Assembly (NCBI RefSeq): GCF_018991925.1
Contig: NW_024748870.1
Coordinates: 265,007 to 329,006 of the forward strand
Reading direction: 5' to 3'
Origin: Homarus americanus
Lineage: Eukaryota; Arthropoda; Malacostraca; Decapoda; Nephropidae
DNA length: 64,000 bases
The translations under genes were made by a program, and so were the position numbers. Shown in pieces: positions 11,697 through 22,815 of the stretch. Positions within the stretch are counted from its first letter, which is position 1. Each line of letters begins with the position of its first letter. The notes beneath the pieces were generated by a model. The model was not told where the DNA came from. It ran no database searches and saw only the letters and a program-made list of their open reading frames with translations.

Positions 11697-11908
11697 GTAA
11701 ACAACGGAGCACCTTAGCTTTCGTCTTTATTCAAGACATCTTCAGAGGGAACTGGATTACATGGACAGAGAGAGGCTTAAATATACAGGGTGACCTTAAA
11801 AACATGAGGTTATGACCTGACACACCAACACACATGTAGAGGATCTTAAGACAAGGGGGGTGACGTGACTACACAGGTCAGGTCAAAAATAAGGGACCCA
11901 CTAAATAA
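11697..11908 (-). mobile_element. Penelope-like element 3' UTR fragment
   Basis: Nearly identical to 13516-13750, the 3' end of the PLE copy, including the hammerhead-like block. No coding part is present. It abuts the LINE tail on the left and satellite on the right. Confidence 0.75.
11706..11746 (-). ncRNA. Hammerhead-ribozyme-like motif in PLE 3' UTR
   Basis: On the minus strand: CUGAAGA (11745-11739), a bulged U, a 5-bp stem II GUCUU/AAGAC with loop GAAUA, GAAA (11722-11719), then a 3-bp stem III AGC/GCU with loop UAAGGU and C as the base at the cleavage position (11707). These are the conserved type-I hammerhead boxes known in Penelope-like elements. Weak points are the extra U before stem II and a poor stem I (first bases do not pair). 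Confidence 0.5.
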
Positions 11909-13488
11909 CTATATAAATGCAGATACACCTAATCGAAATAGATGCAGATACACCTATCTATATGAACGCAGAAACACCTACTCTATATAAATGGAGTTAC
12001 ACCTAATTTATATAAATGCAGATATAGCTAATCAACATAAATGCAGATACACCTATCTATATAAATGCAAAAACACCTAATCTATATAAATGCAGATACA
12101 CCTAATCTATAAAAAGAAGATACACCTACTCTATAAAAATGCATATACACCTAATCTACATAAATGCAGATACACCTAATGTATATAAATGCAGAAAGAC
12201 CTAATCTATTTAAATGCAGATAAACCTCATCTACATAATGCAGATAGAACTAATCTATTATATGCAGATAAACCTAATCTATATAAATGCAGATACACCT
12301 AATCTATATAAATGCAGATACACCTAATCAAAATTAGTGCAGATACACCTGATCTACATAAATGATGATACACCATACTCTATATAAATGAAGATACACC
12401 TAACTTATATAAATGCAGAAACAACTAATCTATATAAATGCAGATACACCTAAAATATGTAAATGCAAATAAACCTAATCTCTATAAATGCAATTACAGC
12501 TAATCCATGCAAATGCAGATACACATTAATCTATATACATGCAGATACACCCAATCTATAAAAATGCAGATACACCTAATCTATATAAATGCAGATACAC
12601 CTTATCTATATAAATAGTGATACACCTAATCTATATAAATGCAACTACTGCTAATCTATGTAAATGCAGACACACCTAATCTATATACATGCAGATACAC
12701 CTATCTATATAAATTCAAAACCACCTAATCTATATAAAGGCAGATACACCTAATCTATAAAAATGCAGAAGCACCAATTCTATATAAATGCAGATACACC
12801 TAATCTATATAAATGTTGATACACCTAATCTATATAAATGCTGATACACCTAATCTATATAAATGCTGATACACCTAATCTATAAATGCAGGTACACCTA
12901 ATCTACATAAAAGCAGATACACCTATCTATATAAATGGAGAAACACCTACTCTATATAAATGCAGATATACCTATTCTATATAATTGCAGATACAATTAA
13001 TCTATATAAATGCAGATACACCTATTCTATATAAATGCAGATATACGTCATCTCTATAAATGCAGATACACCTAATCTATATAAATGCTGATACACCTAA
13101 TCTATATAAATGTTGATACACCTAATCTATATAAATGCAAATACACCTAATCTATATAAATGCAGATGCACCTAATCTATAGAAATGGAGATACACTTAT
13201 TCTATAAAAGTGCAGATACACCTAATCTATAGGCTATAAATGTTGATACAACAAATCTATGTAAATGCAGATATACCTAATCTATATAAGTGCAGATACC
13301 TATAATCTATTTAAATGCAGATACACGTAATCTATATAAATGGAGATACAACTAATCTATATAAATGCAGATAAACATAATCTATATAAATGCAGATACA
13401 CCTAATCTATATAAATGCAGATACACCTAATCTATATAAAAGCAGATACACCTACAGTAATCTATATAAATGCAAAAACACCTAATCT
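11909..13488 (+). repeat. 25-bp satellite array 5
   Basis: About 63 units, plus orientation, with many 1-2 base variants. It contains a segment (about 12010-12300) closely similar to array 1 (5220-5580), including the TGCAGAAAGACCTAATCTAT variant, so this block was duplicated between arrays. Confidence 0.95.
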
Positions 13489-13524
13489 ATCTTGATAAAA
13501 TCACACGGGAAAATGGAAACAACG

Positions 13525-13567
13525 GAGCACCTTAGCTTTCATCTTTATTCAAGACATCTTTAGAGGG
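13525..13567 (-). ncRNA. Degenerate hammerhead-like motif in PLE 3' UTR
   Basis: Same layout as at 11706-11746, but the essential CUGAAGA box has become CUAAAGA and one stem II pair is a G-U wobble. By known hammerhead requirements this copy should be inactive. Confidence 0.4.
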
Positions 13568-13750
13568 AACTGGATTACATGGACAGAGAGAGAGGCTTAA
13601 ATATACAGGGTGACCTTAAAAACATGAGGTCAGGTCATAATGATGCCATCCACTAATCCCCACACCAACACACACGCAGAGGAGATTAAGACAAGGGGAT
13701 GACGTGACTAGCCAGGTCAGGTCAGAAAAAAGGGACCCACAAAATAACTA

Positions 13751-14338
13751 TCATACATCTAGATCAAAGGTTTTCAAAGCATTTTTAACCTTGGGCCACT
13801 GACAAATAAATTTATGTAACATATTATCAGTTTTGAACTGACCATCACTAAGGTTTATTGATTTTAATTCCTTAATCAAACTAGTCAACCAGAAGTCTTT
13901 CAGACACAAGATGATTTGAATACTTTCTGCTTTTTTCCCAAGCAATGGGGTGATTATTGCTCCCCTAACATGAACCAACAAGAAGTAATTGTCAGATGCA
14001 GTTCTGATAATATACTTATGTTGTTTGGATTCTTACTGCAGTGTTTTCTCCCTGCCCGATCCACATAATTACAATTACATTTGCTACATGGAATACAATA
14101 AACACTTCCATTTACATTCAAACTTGGGCTATTCCTTATTAACATATTGGTAATGGTTGAGTCATACTTGAAAACAACATTAATATTTAGAAGCTTGAGG
14201 GACCGAACTAACGGGACAAATTCATTACGATAGGGCAGAGTCAAAATATTCTTAAGTGTAGGAACTTGTCGGGTTTGAGAGGAATGAAAGGATTTTTTAG
14301 CCCGTTGTTTCCATTTTCCCGTGTGATTTTATCAAGAT
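13751..14338 (-). pseudogene. PLE GIY-YIG endonuclease remnant
   Basis: Two frames (14244-13954 and 13981-13751) show LPYRNEFVPLVRSLKLLNI, then VYCIPCSKCNCNYVDRAGRK, the GIY-YIG core with the CxxC typical of Penelope endonucleases. The usual G in YVG is D here and the downstream part is frameshifted. The reverse transcriptase is absent, so this is a 5'-truncated, dead copy. Confidence 0.8.
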
Positions 14339-14383
14339 TTATCTTATCCACGTTTTCATTGTGGATTTACATGAAGTATATAG

Positions 14384-15240
14384 ATTATATGTACCTGCAT
14401 TTATATATATTAGGTGTATCTACATTTATGTAGATTGGGTGGATCTGCATTTATATAGATTAGGTGTATATGCATTTATATAGATTAGGTGTACCTGCAT
14501 TTATAGATTAGGTGTATCTGCATTTATATAGATTAGGTGTATATGCATTTATATAGATTAGTTGTATCTGCATTTATGTAGATTGGGTGGATCTGCATTT
14601 ATATGGATTAGGTGTATCTGCATTTATATTGATTAGGTATATCAACATTTATATAGATTAGGTGTATCAGCATTTATATAGATTAGGTGTATCTGCATTT
14701 ATATAGATTGCTTGTATCTGCATTTATATAGATTAGGTGTATCTGCATTTATATAGATTAGGTGTATTTCCATTTACATAGATGACGTGTATCTGCTTTT
14801 ATATAGATTATTTGTATCTGCATTTATATAGAGTAGGTGTATATGCATTTATATAGATTAGGTGTATCAACATTTATATAGATTTGGTGTATGTGCTTTC
14901 ATACAGAATTGGTGTATCTGCATTTTTATAGATTAGGTGTATCAACATTTATATAGATTATGTGTATCTGCATTTTTATAGATTAGGTGTATCTGCATTT
15001 ATATAGATTAGGTGAATCAACATTTTTATAGATAGGTGTTTGTGCATTTATATAGATCAGGTGTATCAATATTTATATAGATAAGATGTATCTGCATTTA
15101 TATAGATTAGGTATATCTGCATTTACATAGATTAGCTGGAATTGCATTTATATAAATTAGGTATATTTGCATTTATATAGATTAGGTGTATCTGCATTTA
15201 TATAGATTAGGTGTATCTGAATTTATATATATTAGAGTAT
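14384..15240 (-). repeat. 25-bp satellite array 6, inverted orientation
   Basis: The same unit now reads TGCATTTATATAGATTAGGTG on the plus strand, about 33 copies, the reverse of arrays 1-5. The change of orientation takes place across the PLE copy. Confidence 0.95.
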
Positions 15241-15590
15241 ATCCACATGACCACATTCACTACACAGACCAGTTGCATCCGCACTACAACCCACCACACA
15301 CAACCACCACCCACACACACCAACCACACATTATATACAACGATTGATTTACAGTCATCCGCATACTCAAACAGCATCCCACATCCGCACTCATACACAT
15401 TGCGTATCAGCATCCTAATCACAGATTAGCTGCATCCGCACATACAGATTGTTGCATTCAATTTATATATTCGCATTATATAGATTAGTTTATCATACTA
15501 AATAGATTGTTCTACTGCATTACATAAATTAGATTTATCTACATTATATATATATATTCAATTATATAGATTACATTTATCATATTTATA
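15241..15590. repeat. Degenerate satellite-like stretch
   Basis: Spacing of TGCAT and TAGATTAG-like words remains, but the units are filled with ACCACAC-type and TATATA sequence. It looks like a decayed or expanded edge of the inverted array. No gene seen; frames on both strands are low-complexity. Confidence 0.5.
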
Positions 15591-15705
15591 CAGATTAGGT
15601 GTATCAACATTTATATATTTTAGTAATACGGCAAATATGTTTAAGATACACCTAATCTATATAAATGCAGATACACCTAATCTATATAAATGCAGATACA
15701 CCTAT
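15591..15705 (+). repeat. 25-bp satellite, orientation flips again before the gap
   Basis: An inverted unit (CAGATTAGGTGTATCAACAT) at 15592 is followed within about 55 bp by plus-orientation units (CACCTAATCTATATAAATGC) that run into the N gap. Confidence 0.8.
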
Positions 15706-15805
15706 NNNNNNNNNNNNNNNNNNNNNNNNNNNNNNNNNNNNNNNNNNNNNNNNNNNNNNNNNNNNNNNNNNNNNNNNNNNNNNNNNNNNNNNNNNNNNNN
15801 NNNNN
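15706..15805. other. Assembly gap (100 N)
   Basis: Exactly 100 N, a conventional placeholder. It separates the 25-bp satellite from an unrelated 27-bp minisatellite, so collapsed repeat sequence is probably missing. Confidence 1.
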
Positions 15806-16730
15806 ACACCTCTCTCGTAGCATTGAGGCCGCACACCTCGTAGTGTTGCGAAACACACCTCTTAGTGTTGCGAAACACACCTCCTCGTAGCGTTGAGGCA
15901 GCACACCTCTCGGTGAGTTGAGGTCGCACACCTCTGTAGCGTTGAGGCCGCACACTCTCTAGTTGTGAGCGCCCGCACACCTCTCTGTAGCGTTGAGGCA
16001 GCACACTTCGTGAGTTGAGGTCGCACACCTCTCTCGAGCGTTGAGGCCGCACACCTCTAGGGTTGCCGCACACCTCTCTCTGTAGCGTTGAGGCAGCACA
16101 CCTCTCTCGTGAGTTGGAGGCAGCACACCTCTGTAGCGTTGAGGCTGCACACCTCTAGTAGCGGAGCGTCCGCACACCTCTGAGAGGAGCGGCCGCACAC
16201 CTCTCTGTAGCAGAGCGGCCCACACCCTCTGCAGCATTGAGGCCGACACCTCTCATAGCGGAGCGGCGCACACCTCTGTAGTAGTGAGCGGCAGGACACC
16301 TCTATAGCCGAGGGCCGCACACCTCTCATAGCATTGAAACTGCACACCTCTAGTAGCATTGAGGCCACACACCTCTCTTGTAGCTGTTGAGGCCGCACAC
16401 CCTCTAGTTGGTGAGCGGCCGCACACCTCTCCATAGCCGAGCGGCCACACACCTCCTCCGTAGCGGAGTGGCCACACACCTCTGTAGTGTAGCGGCCACA
16501 CACCTCTCTGTAGCGTTGAGGCTGCACACCTCCAGGCAGTGACGGCCATCTCTCATGAGTGGCCACACACCTCTCTGCAGTAGCGGCCGCACACCTCTCT
16601 CGGTGCGTTGCGGCCGCACACCTCTCTCGGTGTGCTGTGGCCGCACACGTCTCTTGTAGCGGAGCAGTTGCACACCTCTCTCGTAGCGTTGAGGCCGCAC
16701 ACCTCTCTCGTAGCGTTGTGGCCACGAGGC
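15806..16730. repeat. GC-rich minisatellite of about 27 bp
   Basis: Unit like CACACCTCTCTCGTAGCGTT followed by GAGGCCG, with unit length varying from about 24 to 30 by loss or gain of CT and GT steps. About 34 copies. Open frames on both strands (up to 226 codons) are by-products of the repeat. Many small indels could also reflect sequencing error near the gap. Confidence 0.9.
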
Positions 16731-17149
16731 CAGCCATTTCTTAGTTTTCATATGACGCCACATAGTCCTTTAATGCAACGTGTCTATAACTACAAGATGG
16801 TGGACCGCTCATAGTATTTTGGGAGTTTTGACGTCACTACAAACTAGGAATTGTGTGAGTGAGCCTCTGTGATGATTAGTCTTTTTTATGGGATTAGCCT
16901 ACAAGAGCACATGTCAATGACCCACATCAGGGTCTGGGGGGCGAAAATATAGGAATAATAATAATAATTATAATAAGGGATAAAGTTGCTAAAAAGTAAC
17001 GTGACTGCAAAAATCTGTGATCGGTTGTGACGTCAAAAGTTGGCTCCAGCTGCCGAGCCAACAGGAATACAGGACTTGTGGCCATATCAACGTTGATATA
17101 CACAGGCATACCTTATTGTTAGGTTAAAATAAATTACTGCTCAAGTATC
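16731..17149. other. Non-coding stretch with a dispersed-tail fragment
   Basis: No gene seen. At 16917-16978 a copy of the dispersed 3' tail (CCCACATCAGGGTCTGGGGGG, AAAATATA, then TAATAA repeats) lies in minus orientation. Two TGACGTCA-like words occur near 16829 and 17029. Confidence 0.5.
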
Positions 17150-17204
17150 ATCGTGTGTATTTACTTGCTGATAACCACAAGGAAAGAAGAAAACACGAAG
17201 TTCC

Positions 17205-17236
17205 CAAGCGCTTTCGTGTAATTCACATCTTCAGGG
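17205..17236 (-). ncRNA. Hammerhead-like motif with palindromic stem III
   Basis: On the minus strand: CUGAAGA (17234-17228), a bulged U, a 3-bp stem II GUG/CAC, GAAA, then the self-complementary AGCGCU followed by U. A palindromic stem III without a loop cannot fold within one molecule but can pair between two copies, as proposed for dimeric hammerheads of retroelements. Activity is inferred, not shown. Confidence 0.45.
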
Positions 17237-17377
17237 GTGAGTACAGACTAAGGAGAAGTACATAACAAGGTATATATATATATATACAGAGGAGGGTGAG
17301 ATCAAGTCCACAATGGTCAGGTATTAGGCAATGATCCTACTAATCTTCAAAAAGCACAGCAGCAGTCGGTAGTCAGG

Positions 17378-17803
17378 TCAGAGGGTAAGATGACCCAACC
17401 TTCTCACCTGGTTACAAATCTTCTTAATTACGAAATTATCCACTTTGTACATACCATTACTCAAATTCTTGTTGACGGATTCGGTATGTTTAATGAGACT
17501 GGATTTTATAATGTTCCTACTATCAACTGAATTACAGGGTAATAGTGAGGAGGCATTATCCCAGTCAATGCAATGCTTATTATCCCTCAAATGAACAAAC
17601 AGAGCATTGGATTCCTGGCCTGTCCTAACACTATATTTATGTTGTTTAAGTCTGGTTACAAGATCTTTACCTGTCTGGCCTAAGTAAAACATATTACATT
17701 CCTTGCAAGGAACCTTATATATATAGAGATAGATAGATAGATAGATTATAAATACTATATTTAATAATTTAATAATTGAACACTTTGGTTGTCTGAATAA
17801 CAC
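17378..17803 (-). pseudogene. PLE GIY-YIG endonuclease, 3' part
   Basis: The frame encodes IYKVPCKECNMFYLGQTGKD, then RLKQHKYSVRTG, ALFVHLRDNKHCIDWDNAS and IIKSSLIKHTESVNKN. These match the GIY-YIG nuclease of Penelope elements: both Tyr, the CxxC, the Arg of the first helix, the His of KQHK and a late Glu. The frame is open to its stop at 17378, so this domain itself is intact. It starts in low-complexity sequence and lacks the RT. Confidence 0.85.
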
Positions 17804-19050
17804 AAATGATTCGGTGATTTAACAACTAGCACTTTTCTACACTAAAGTGAAAGGAATTTGGTGAAAAATGTGTTTGTTGTGTCAGTGTGAGATGGGGGCC
17901 GTACAGCTGTGTCAGGCGAGAGTTGGTTTCGTTTTGTCTTGGTAAATGTCACGCTGCCTCACGTATCATTGGTACGTGAACTGTGAATACGGGTGAGTGT
18001 TGTACAATGCTGACTATCTATATTTTGTTATCTTTTATTAACTTGTTTGTTAACTTTTAAGATAACCAAACTTCTGCTACTTCTTGTGTCTTTACGACCA
18101 TCTCCGTAGTGACGAGACAGAGTTGTTATATAGTTGTGGTTTATTTACAACAGATTGTTAACAAACCATCCATAAAAATGGTAGACTGCAGAGTAGTCTT
18201 AAGTTCATAGATCTTTCAAAATTAATAACTTTTCTGTCAAGCTCTTTTCCTAAGGTCGATGGTTCGACCCTGGGGCACCCCAGTCCACGCAGCTGTAAAT
18301 GGGTACCTAGCTTTACAATTGGAGCGCTGAAGGCAGTAAAGTGAAGTGCCTGTTATGCTGCCTTAGGTTTAGTATACAGTGAACTGTGTTCGAACTGTCA
18401 CCAACGGACAGTCGTTCCTCCTCAGAAACTGGTTATAATGATCTGATTATCTTTCCTCTTTACTCAACACCACTCCCAGGGACCCACAGATGACACAAAC
18501 ATCCAGAATTACGAAGATCATAAATGTTCTTCACAATGATCAGACTTTATTCCTGATGATTTTTTGGTTCCTCTATATTGCACGACCTAAAATATAGTGA
18601 TAATTTAAGGTTCTCGAATAAAATCATGATCCTGTAGTTGTGGGCTTTTCTTTGTTATAATTACAGAGGAATTGTTTCTGGCCCTAAAACCCTCTACAAG
18701 GTATATTCTCCCCATGTGTGTCCTGGTAAGGGGAAGTTATAGTCAGTTTGGTTATTTCTTCCTACACACTGAAGTTAGTTGTTTTTATAATATTGTTTTC
18801 ATTAAAATATAATTTCATACTCTTCCTATTTCTTCATCTTGTTTTAATCGAAGCAGTAATGACTCGCTCTCATTTTCATATGAAAGCGATATTTTTAGAC
18901 GACCGACTTGTTTATTAATGTCACATGATGTTTACTGTAAAACTATATTGACTCCGGACGTTAATTATAGTTTATGACACCAGCACACGTTTTCTGTAAT
19001 GTAGGATTTTAGGTGAAAGATTCGTGACTGCGGAAATAATCTAACCCTGA
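17804..19050. other. Non-coding stretch, one tRNA-like B-box
   Basis: No gene seen. At 18259-18271 GGTTCGACCCTGG matches the polymerase III B-box consensus, and GTAAATGGGTACCTAGC follows about 30 bp later, resembling tRNA-derived SINE bodies. I find no convincing A-box at the right distance, so this is only a candidate SINE. Confidence 0.35.
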
Positions 19051-19058
19051 GTTCCTCG

Positions 19059-20590
19059 TATATTTTAAAAATGTCTTTGATAAGGCAAATAAGGAAGTGA
19101 TCTTAGAAAGTCTTGTAAGTAAAGGTATAAAAGGAAAATTATTGATGTGGATGACAGATTACTTAACTAACAGAAAAGCGAGTGTCTGGTTTCAAGGTCA
19201 GGGCGAGTCCCAAGTAATCATTTATGCTAATGACATTCTGATCCAATGTAAGAATGAGGAAGATATGTCTAGGGTCATTGATCAGCTGCATTATCTTTGT
19301 GTCTTTTTGGGACTGGTCATTAATGAAAATAAAACTAAATTTCAATAAAGGGAAGTAAATGGATTTTTTGGGGGGCTAAATGGAATAAAATTGCAAAAAG
19401 TATCCAGTTACAAATATCTGGGAATGTTTGTGAGTATGAATAATAATGTTAAGGATCAAATTACTTATGTCAAAAATATATGTACAGGAAATGGTGTTGG
19501 TATACCAGCTTTAAGATCTATGTACTTAAGTGCAGTTAGGAGTATCATTGATTATTCAGCTCCAGTTCTAGCTTCTTACTCAGGAAAAGATCTAAGGCCA
19601 TTAGAGCTTATTCAGAATGAAGCAATGAGGATTGTGCTTGGTTGTCCAGGGACAACAAGAATAGAGATTATGAGGATGGAGCTAAATGTCCCGAGCATAA
19701 TACACAGAATTAGGGAGTTGACTGTCATTTCTACTCTAAGGCTTATTAGGCGTGGTGATGGGTATCTGAAGTCAGCTGTTGATAAATTTACTAATGCAAT
19801 TACTAGGAATTTTAAGATGAATACTTATACTAAAAACCTTTGTCAGATGTTGTGTGAATATAATATTGTAGATTTTTGTGTATCTTTGCCAAACAAAGAT
19901 TATTTGAAACCTTGGTTCATGGAAAGTGTATCTGTAAGAATGGATAAGCTAGAGTTTAAAAAAAAAGCATGTAATCCTTTTGAGTTACGGCAAATATTCC
20001 TTGAGAAAATATATGAGTACCATAAGGAAAATGTTATTCATATGTACTGTGATGGTTCAGTTAATGGGAATCGGGCCGGATGTGGCATTTTTATTAGGGA
20101 TTTTTTTTTAATATGGTATTAGTGTTGAAGAAAGAATATCCAAGAGAATTGGGGATAGAAGTTCCATCACCACAGCTGAACTTTATGCTCTATATGTGGG
20201 AATTAAGAATGCTTTTGTGAGGCAAAAGACAGTTTTTGGGTTTGTTGACAGTCAAATCGCTCTATTTGCTCTAAATTCTAAAGTGCCTCTTGATGATGAT
20301 TTAGTTTTAAAAGGTAAGAAGTGTATTCATGACATATAGTCACTTGGATATGATGTACGTTTTATGTGGATTCCATCCCATTGTGGTAATTTTATGAACG
20401 AGGTTGCTGATGATTTGTCTAAGCAAGGGTGTGGCAAAGAAATTGTAGAATACGATTGTTTTTTGGGTATTAAAAGAATAAAATATAGAATGGTAAAAAT
20501 CCGACTGCAATGGGAAATGGACAATATTGGGAAATTTTTGAACAACGGCAGTAGTCGTTTGAAACATGATATTGAGTTTTGAATTCTACA
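19059..20590 (+). pseudogene. LINE RT (partial) and RNase H
   Basis: The start reads NVFDKANKEVILESLVSKGI (RT motif A region), then IKGKLLMWMTDYLTNRKA. VIIYANDILIQCKN carries the motif C site with AND where the catalytic pair is normally ADD. SYKYLGMFV and IIDYSAPVLASY follow at 19391-19580. RNase H begins MYCDGSVNGNRAGCGIF near 20040 and is frameshifted at an eight-T run near 20102. It continues with TTAELYALYVGIKNA, FGFVDSQIAL, and MWIPSHCGNFMNEVADDLSK, so D-E-D and the late H/D are visible. Stops at 19346 and 20338 and the frameshift kill the ORF. Confidence 0.8.
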
Positions 20591-20655
20591 AGTTGTACTT
20601 ATGGTAAGGCTTCGGTTAAGTATGATACATTTGTGATGAGACTACGCTTTGGATA

Positions 20656-20921
20656 CAAATATTATTGGCAATATTGAAGGAACTGATGGCATTCCTTGTA
20701 AACTGTGTGGCTATGTAAAGTCTCATACATTATATCATTACATTATGGAATGTAACTGTTTATCAGAATTTAGGGGTGATGGTATTACTGATATTACAGA
20801 GATGGTTTGTTATTTAATAAACAAAAATATGGTTAAGAATATTATGAAAAAAATCTGTAAGTTTAACATAAGATTGTTGATTTTATACATATTTATTTGT
20901 TGTATACATTCTGATTTATGA
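20656..20921 (+). pseudogene. LINE C-terminal zinc-knuckle segment
   Basis: The frame reads IPCKLCGYVKSHTLYHYIME, then CNCLSEFR: a C-x2-C...H...C arrangement typical of the C-terminal end of RNase H-bearing LINEs. It lies between the RNase H and the TTTGAA tail and is out of frame with the upstream part. Confidence 0.65.
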
Positions 20922-21041
20922 TTAGTAGCATGTTAAAGAGCTCTTGTTAAGACTAGTTTTAGGCGGGCTAGTTAGCATGCTAACCAGCTCCTTTTGATGT
21001 ATTTGCCAATAAATGTTTTGAATTTGAATTTGAATTCCTCG

Positions 21042-21560
21042 AATATTATGAAGACATTTGACGAGAATCATGAATATTAATACTGTCTAAGCGATGGAAT
21101 ACGGGAAAATATATTGATAAAAATATATGAATTATGAAAAACACATAATAAACGGCCTAACATAAGTTGACATAATTTTGATCATATATGCTGAGAATAA
21201 CTTAAAAAATCTAAATATTGTGATAAATAAGTTTTTAACGAACTATATAAACACTCACGTGAATCACCACTCGGTGGGTGGAGGAGAAAGGAGTGAGGTT
21301 GGTCTCGAGAATTGTCACAGCTGCCGTTGGGTGGCTTTTATTTAGCTAGACTAAGGTGATATACTTAGGACCCGGCCATAAAGTTAGTCGGACCTAACTA
21401 TATTACAGCTGCAGCTCAGAGGCGTGAGCCAGTGCCCAGCCATGACCTAAAGGGCTGAAAATGTGATGGTTCGAGTACCGGGTCACACAACATCTAATGT
21501 ACACACTGATGACACCTGTCAGGAGTTTGGAGGCAGGTGGATCCTACCAGTAACATGTTG
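21042..21560. other. Non-coding stretch, weak tRNA-like element
   Basis: No gene seen. GGTTCGAGTACCGG at 21468-21481 resembles a B-box; the preceding 60 bp (GCGTGAGCCAGTGCCCAGCC) may be the decayed body of a tRNA-like SINE. Weak. Confidence 0.3.
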
Positions 21561-21568
21561 ACAGCTGA

Positions 21569-22535
21569 GTGGTTCATGGTGTTATTGTATGGTGGTTCAT
21601 GGTGATATTGTATGGTGGTTCATGGTGATATTGTATGGTGGTTCATGTGATATTGTATAGGTGGTTCATGGTGAGTGGTTCAAGGTGTTATTGTATGGTG
21701 GCTCATGGTTATATTGTACGGTGGTTCATGGTGATATTGTATGGTGGTTCATGGTGATATTGTACGGTGGTTCATGGTGATATTGTACGGTGGTTCATGG
21801 TGATATTGTACGGTGGTTCATGGTGATATTGTACGGTGGTTCCTGGTGATATTGTATGGTGGTTCATGGTGTTATTGTATGGTGGTTCATGGCGATATTG
21901 TATAGTGGTTCATGTGGTGATATTGTATGGCTCATGGTTATATTGTACATGGTGATATTGTATGGTGGTTCATGGTGATATTGTACGGTGGTTCATGGTG
22001 ATATTGTACGGTGGTTCATGGTGATATTGTATAGGTGGTTCATGGTGATATTGTACGGTGGTTCATGGTGATATTGTATGGTGGTTCATGGTGATATTGT
22101 ATGGTAGTTCATGGTGATACTGTATGGTGGTTCATGGTGATATTGTATGGTGGTATGGTGGTTCATGGTGATATTGTATGGTGGTTCATGGTGATATTGT
22201 ATGGTGGTTCATGGTGATATTGTATGGTGGTTCATGGTGATATTGTGTGGTGGTTCATGGTTATATTGTATGGTGGTTCATGGTGATATTGTACGGTGGT
22301 TCATGGTGATACTGTATGGTGGTTCATGGTGATAGTGTACGGTGTTTCATGGTGATATTGTATGGTGGTTCATGGTGATATTGTATGGTGGTTCATGGTG
22401 ATATTGTATGGTGGTTCATGGTGATATTGTACTGTGGTTCATGGTGATATTGTATGGTGGTTCATGGTGATATTGTATGGTGGTTCATGGTGATAATGTA
22501 TGGTGGTTCATGGTGATATTGTATGGTAGTTCATC
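21569..22535. repeat. 23-bp minisatellite, about 42 copies
   Basis: Unit GTGATATTGTATGGTGGTTC followed by ATG; the main variant has TACGG in place of TATGG. Some units are shortened or fused (near 21640 and 21900-21950). No coding potential. Confidence 0.95.
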
Positions 22536-22815
22536 TATAAAGACTGTTCTTGGATATAATGATATATGCCCAGTCACATAACTGAATATAACTTTTAAAA
22601 TAATGTTACACTGAAACTGGCATGTTTGTGACTTTTCTCTACTGAACTTGATGAGTAAATCCAAACTGATTTGTGTAGGGAATTTAATGTCAGATTATAA
22701 TGAACCATAAGTGAATAACTCCTTCCTACACAGTGGTTCACCTGGTGTCATGAATAATTTGTATAACCGCTGCCTTACAGGTATTAGTGGCGATCGTGTC
22801 AACGTTTGTATTAAC
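22536..22815. other. Non-coding stretch, nothing recognised
   Basis: AT-rich unique-looking sequence between the minisatellite and a CR1 tail. Confidence 0.4.

Larger units (their letters stand above)
13489..14338 (-). mobile_element. Penelope-like element copy with inverted terminal extension
   Basis: A minus-strand PLE 3' part: endonuclease coding remnant, 3' UTR with hammerhead-like block, and ends that carry the same segment of about 35 bp in inverse orientation (starting CTTGATAAAATCACACGGG at 13489 and as its inverse ending at 14338). In the right-hand copy this segment reads as PLE coding sequence. Inverted terminal extensions of this size are known for Penelope elements. Satellite runs in plus orientation to its left and minus orientation to its right. 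Confidence 0.75.
17150..17803 (-). mobile_element. Second Penelope-like element, 3' part
   Basis: A different PLE family from the 13489 copy. The minus strand carries an endonuclease remnant followed by a 3' UTR with its own hammerhead-like block. The 5' side breaks off at a GATA-type microsatellite (17732-17755), so RT is missing. Confidence 0.75.
19052..21041 (+). mobile_element. I-clade-like LINE, 5'-truncated, with RNase H
   Basis: The element has a partial RT, RNase H and a C-terminal CCHC-type knuckle, and ends in AATAAATGTTTTGAATTTGA plus further TTTGAA units. Its flanks share TTCCTCG (19052-19058 and 21035-21041), a likely target duplication. RNase H after RT and a TTTGAA tail fit the I/R1/LOA group of LINEs; I cannot place the clade more exactly. 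Confidence 0.8.

Noticed and set aside
5209..15240. CRISPR-like array
   Set aside because: Units are directly contiguous with no unique spacers, in a eukaryotic context; this is a simple satellite.
15806..16763. Cysteine/arginine-rich frames on the minus strand (up to 226 codons)
   Set aside because: Product of the 27-bp minisatellite; length-variable units would shift the frame constantly in a real gene.
18259..18271. tRNA gene
   Set aside because: Only a B-box-like word; no cloverleaf or A-box found at the right spacing.
21468..21481. tRNA gene
   Set aside because: B-box-like word without a foldable tRNA body.
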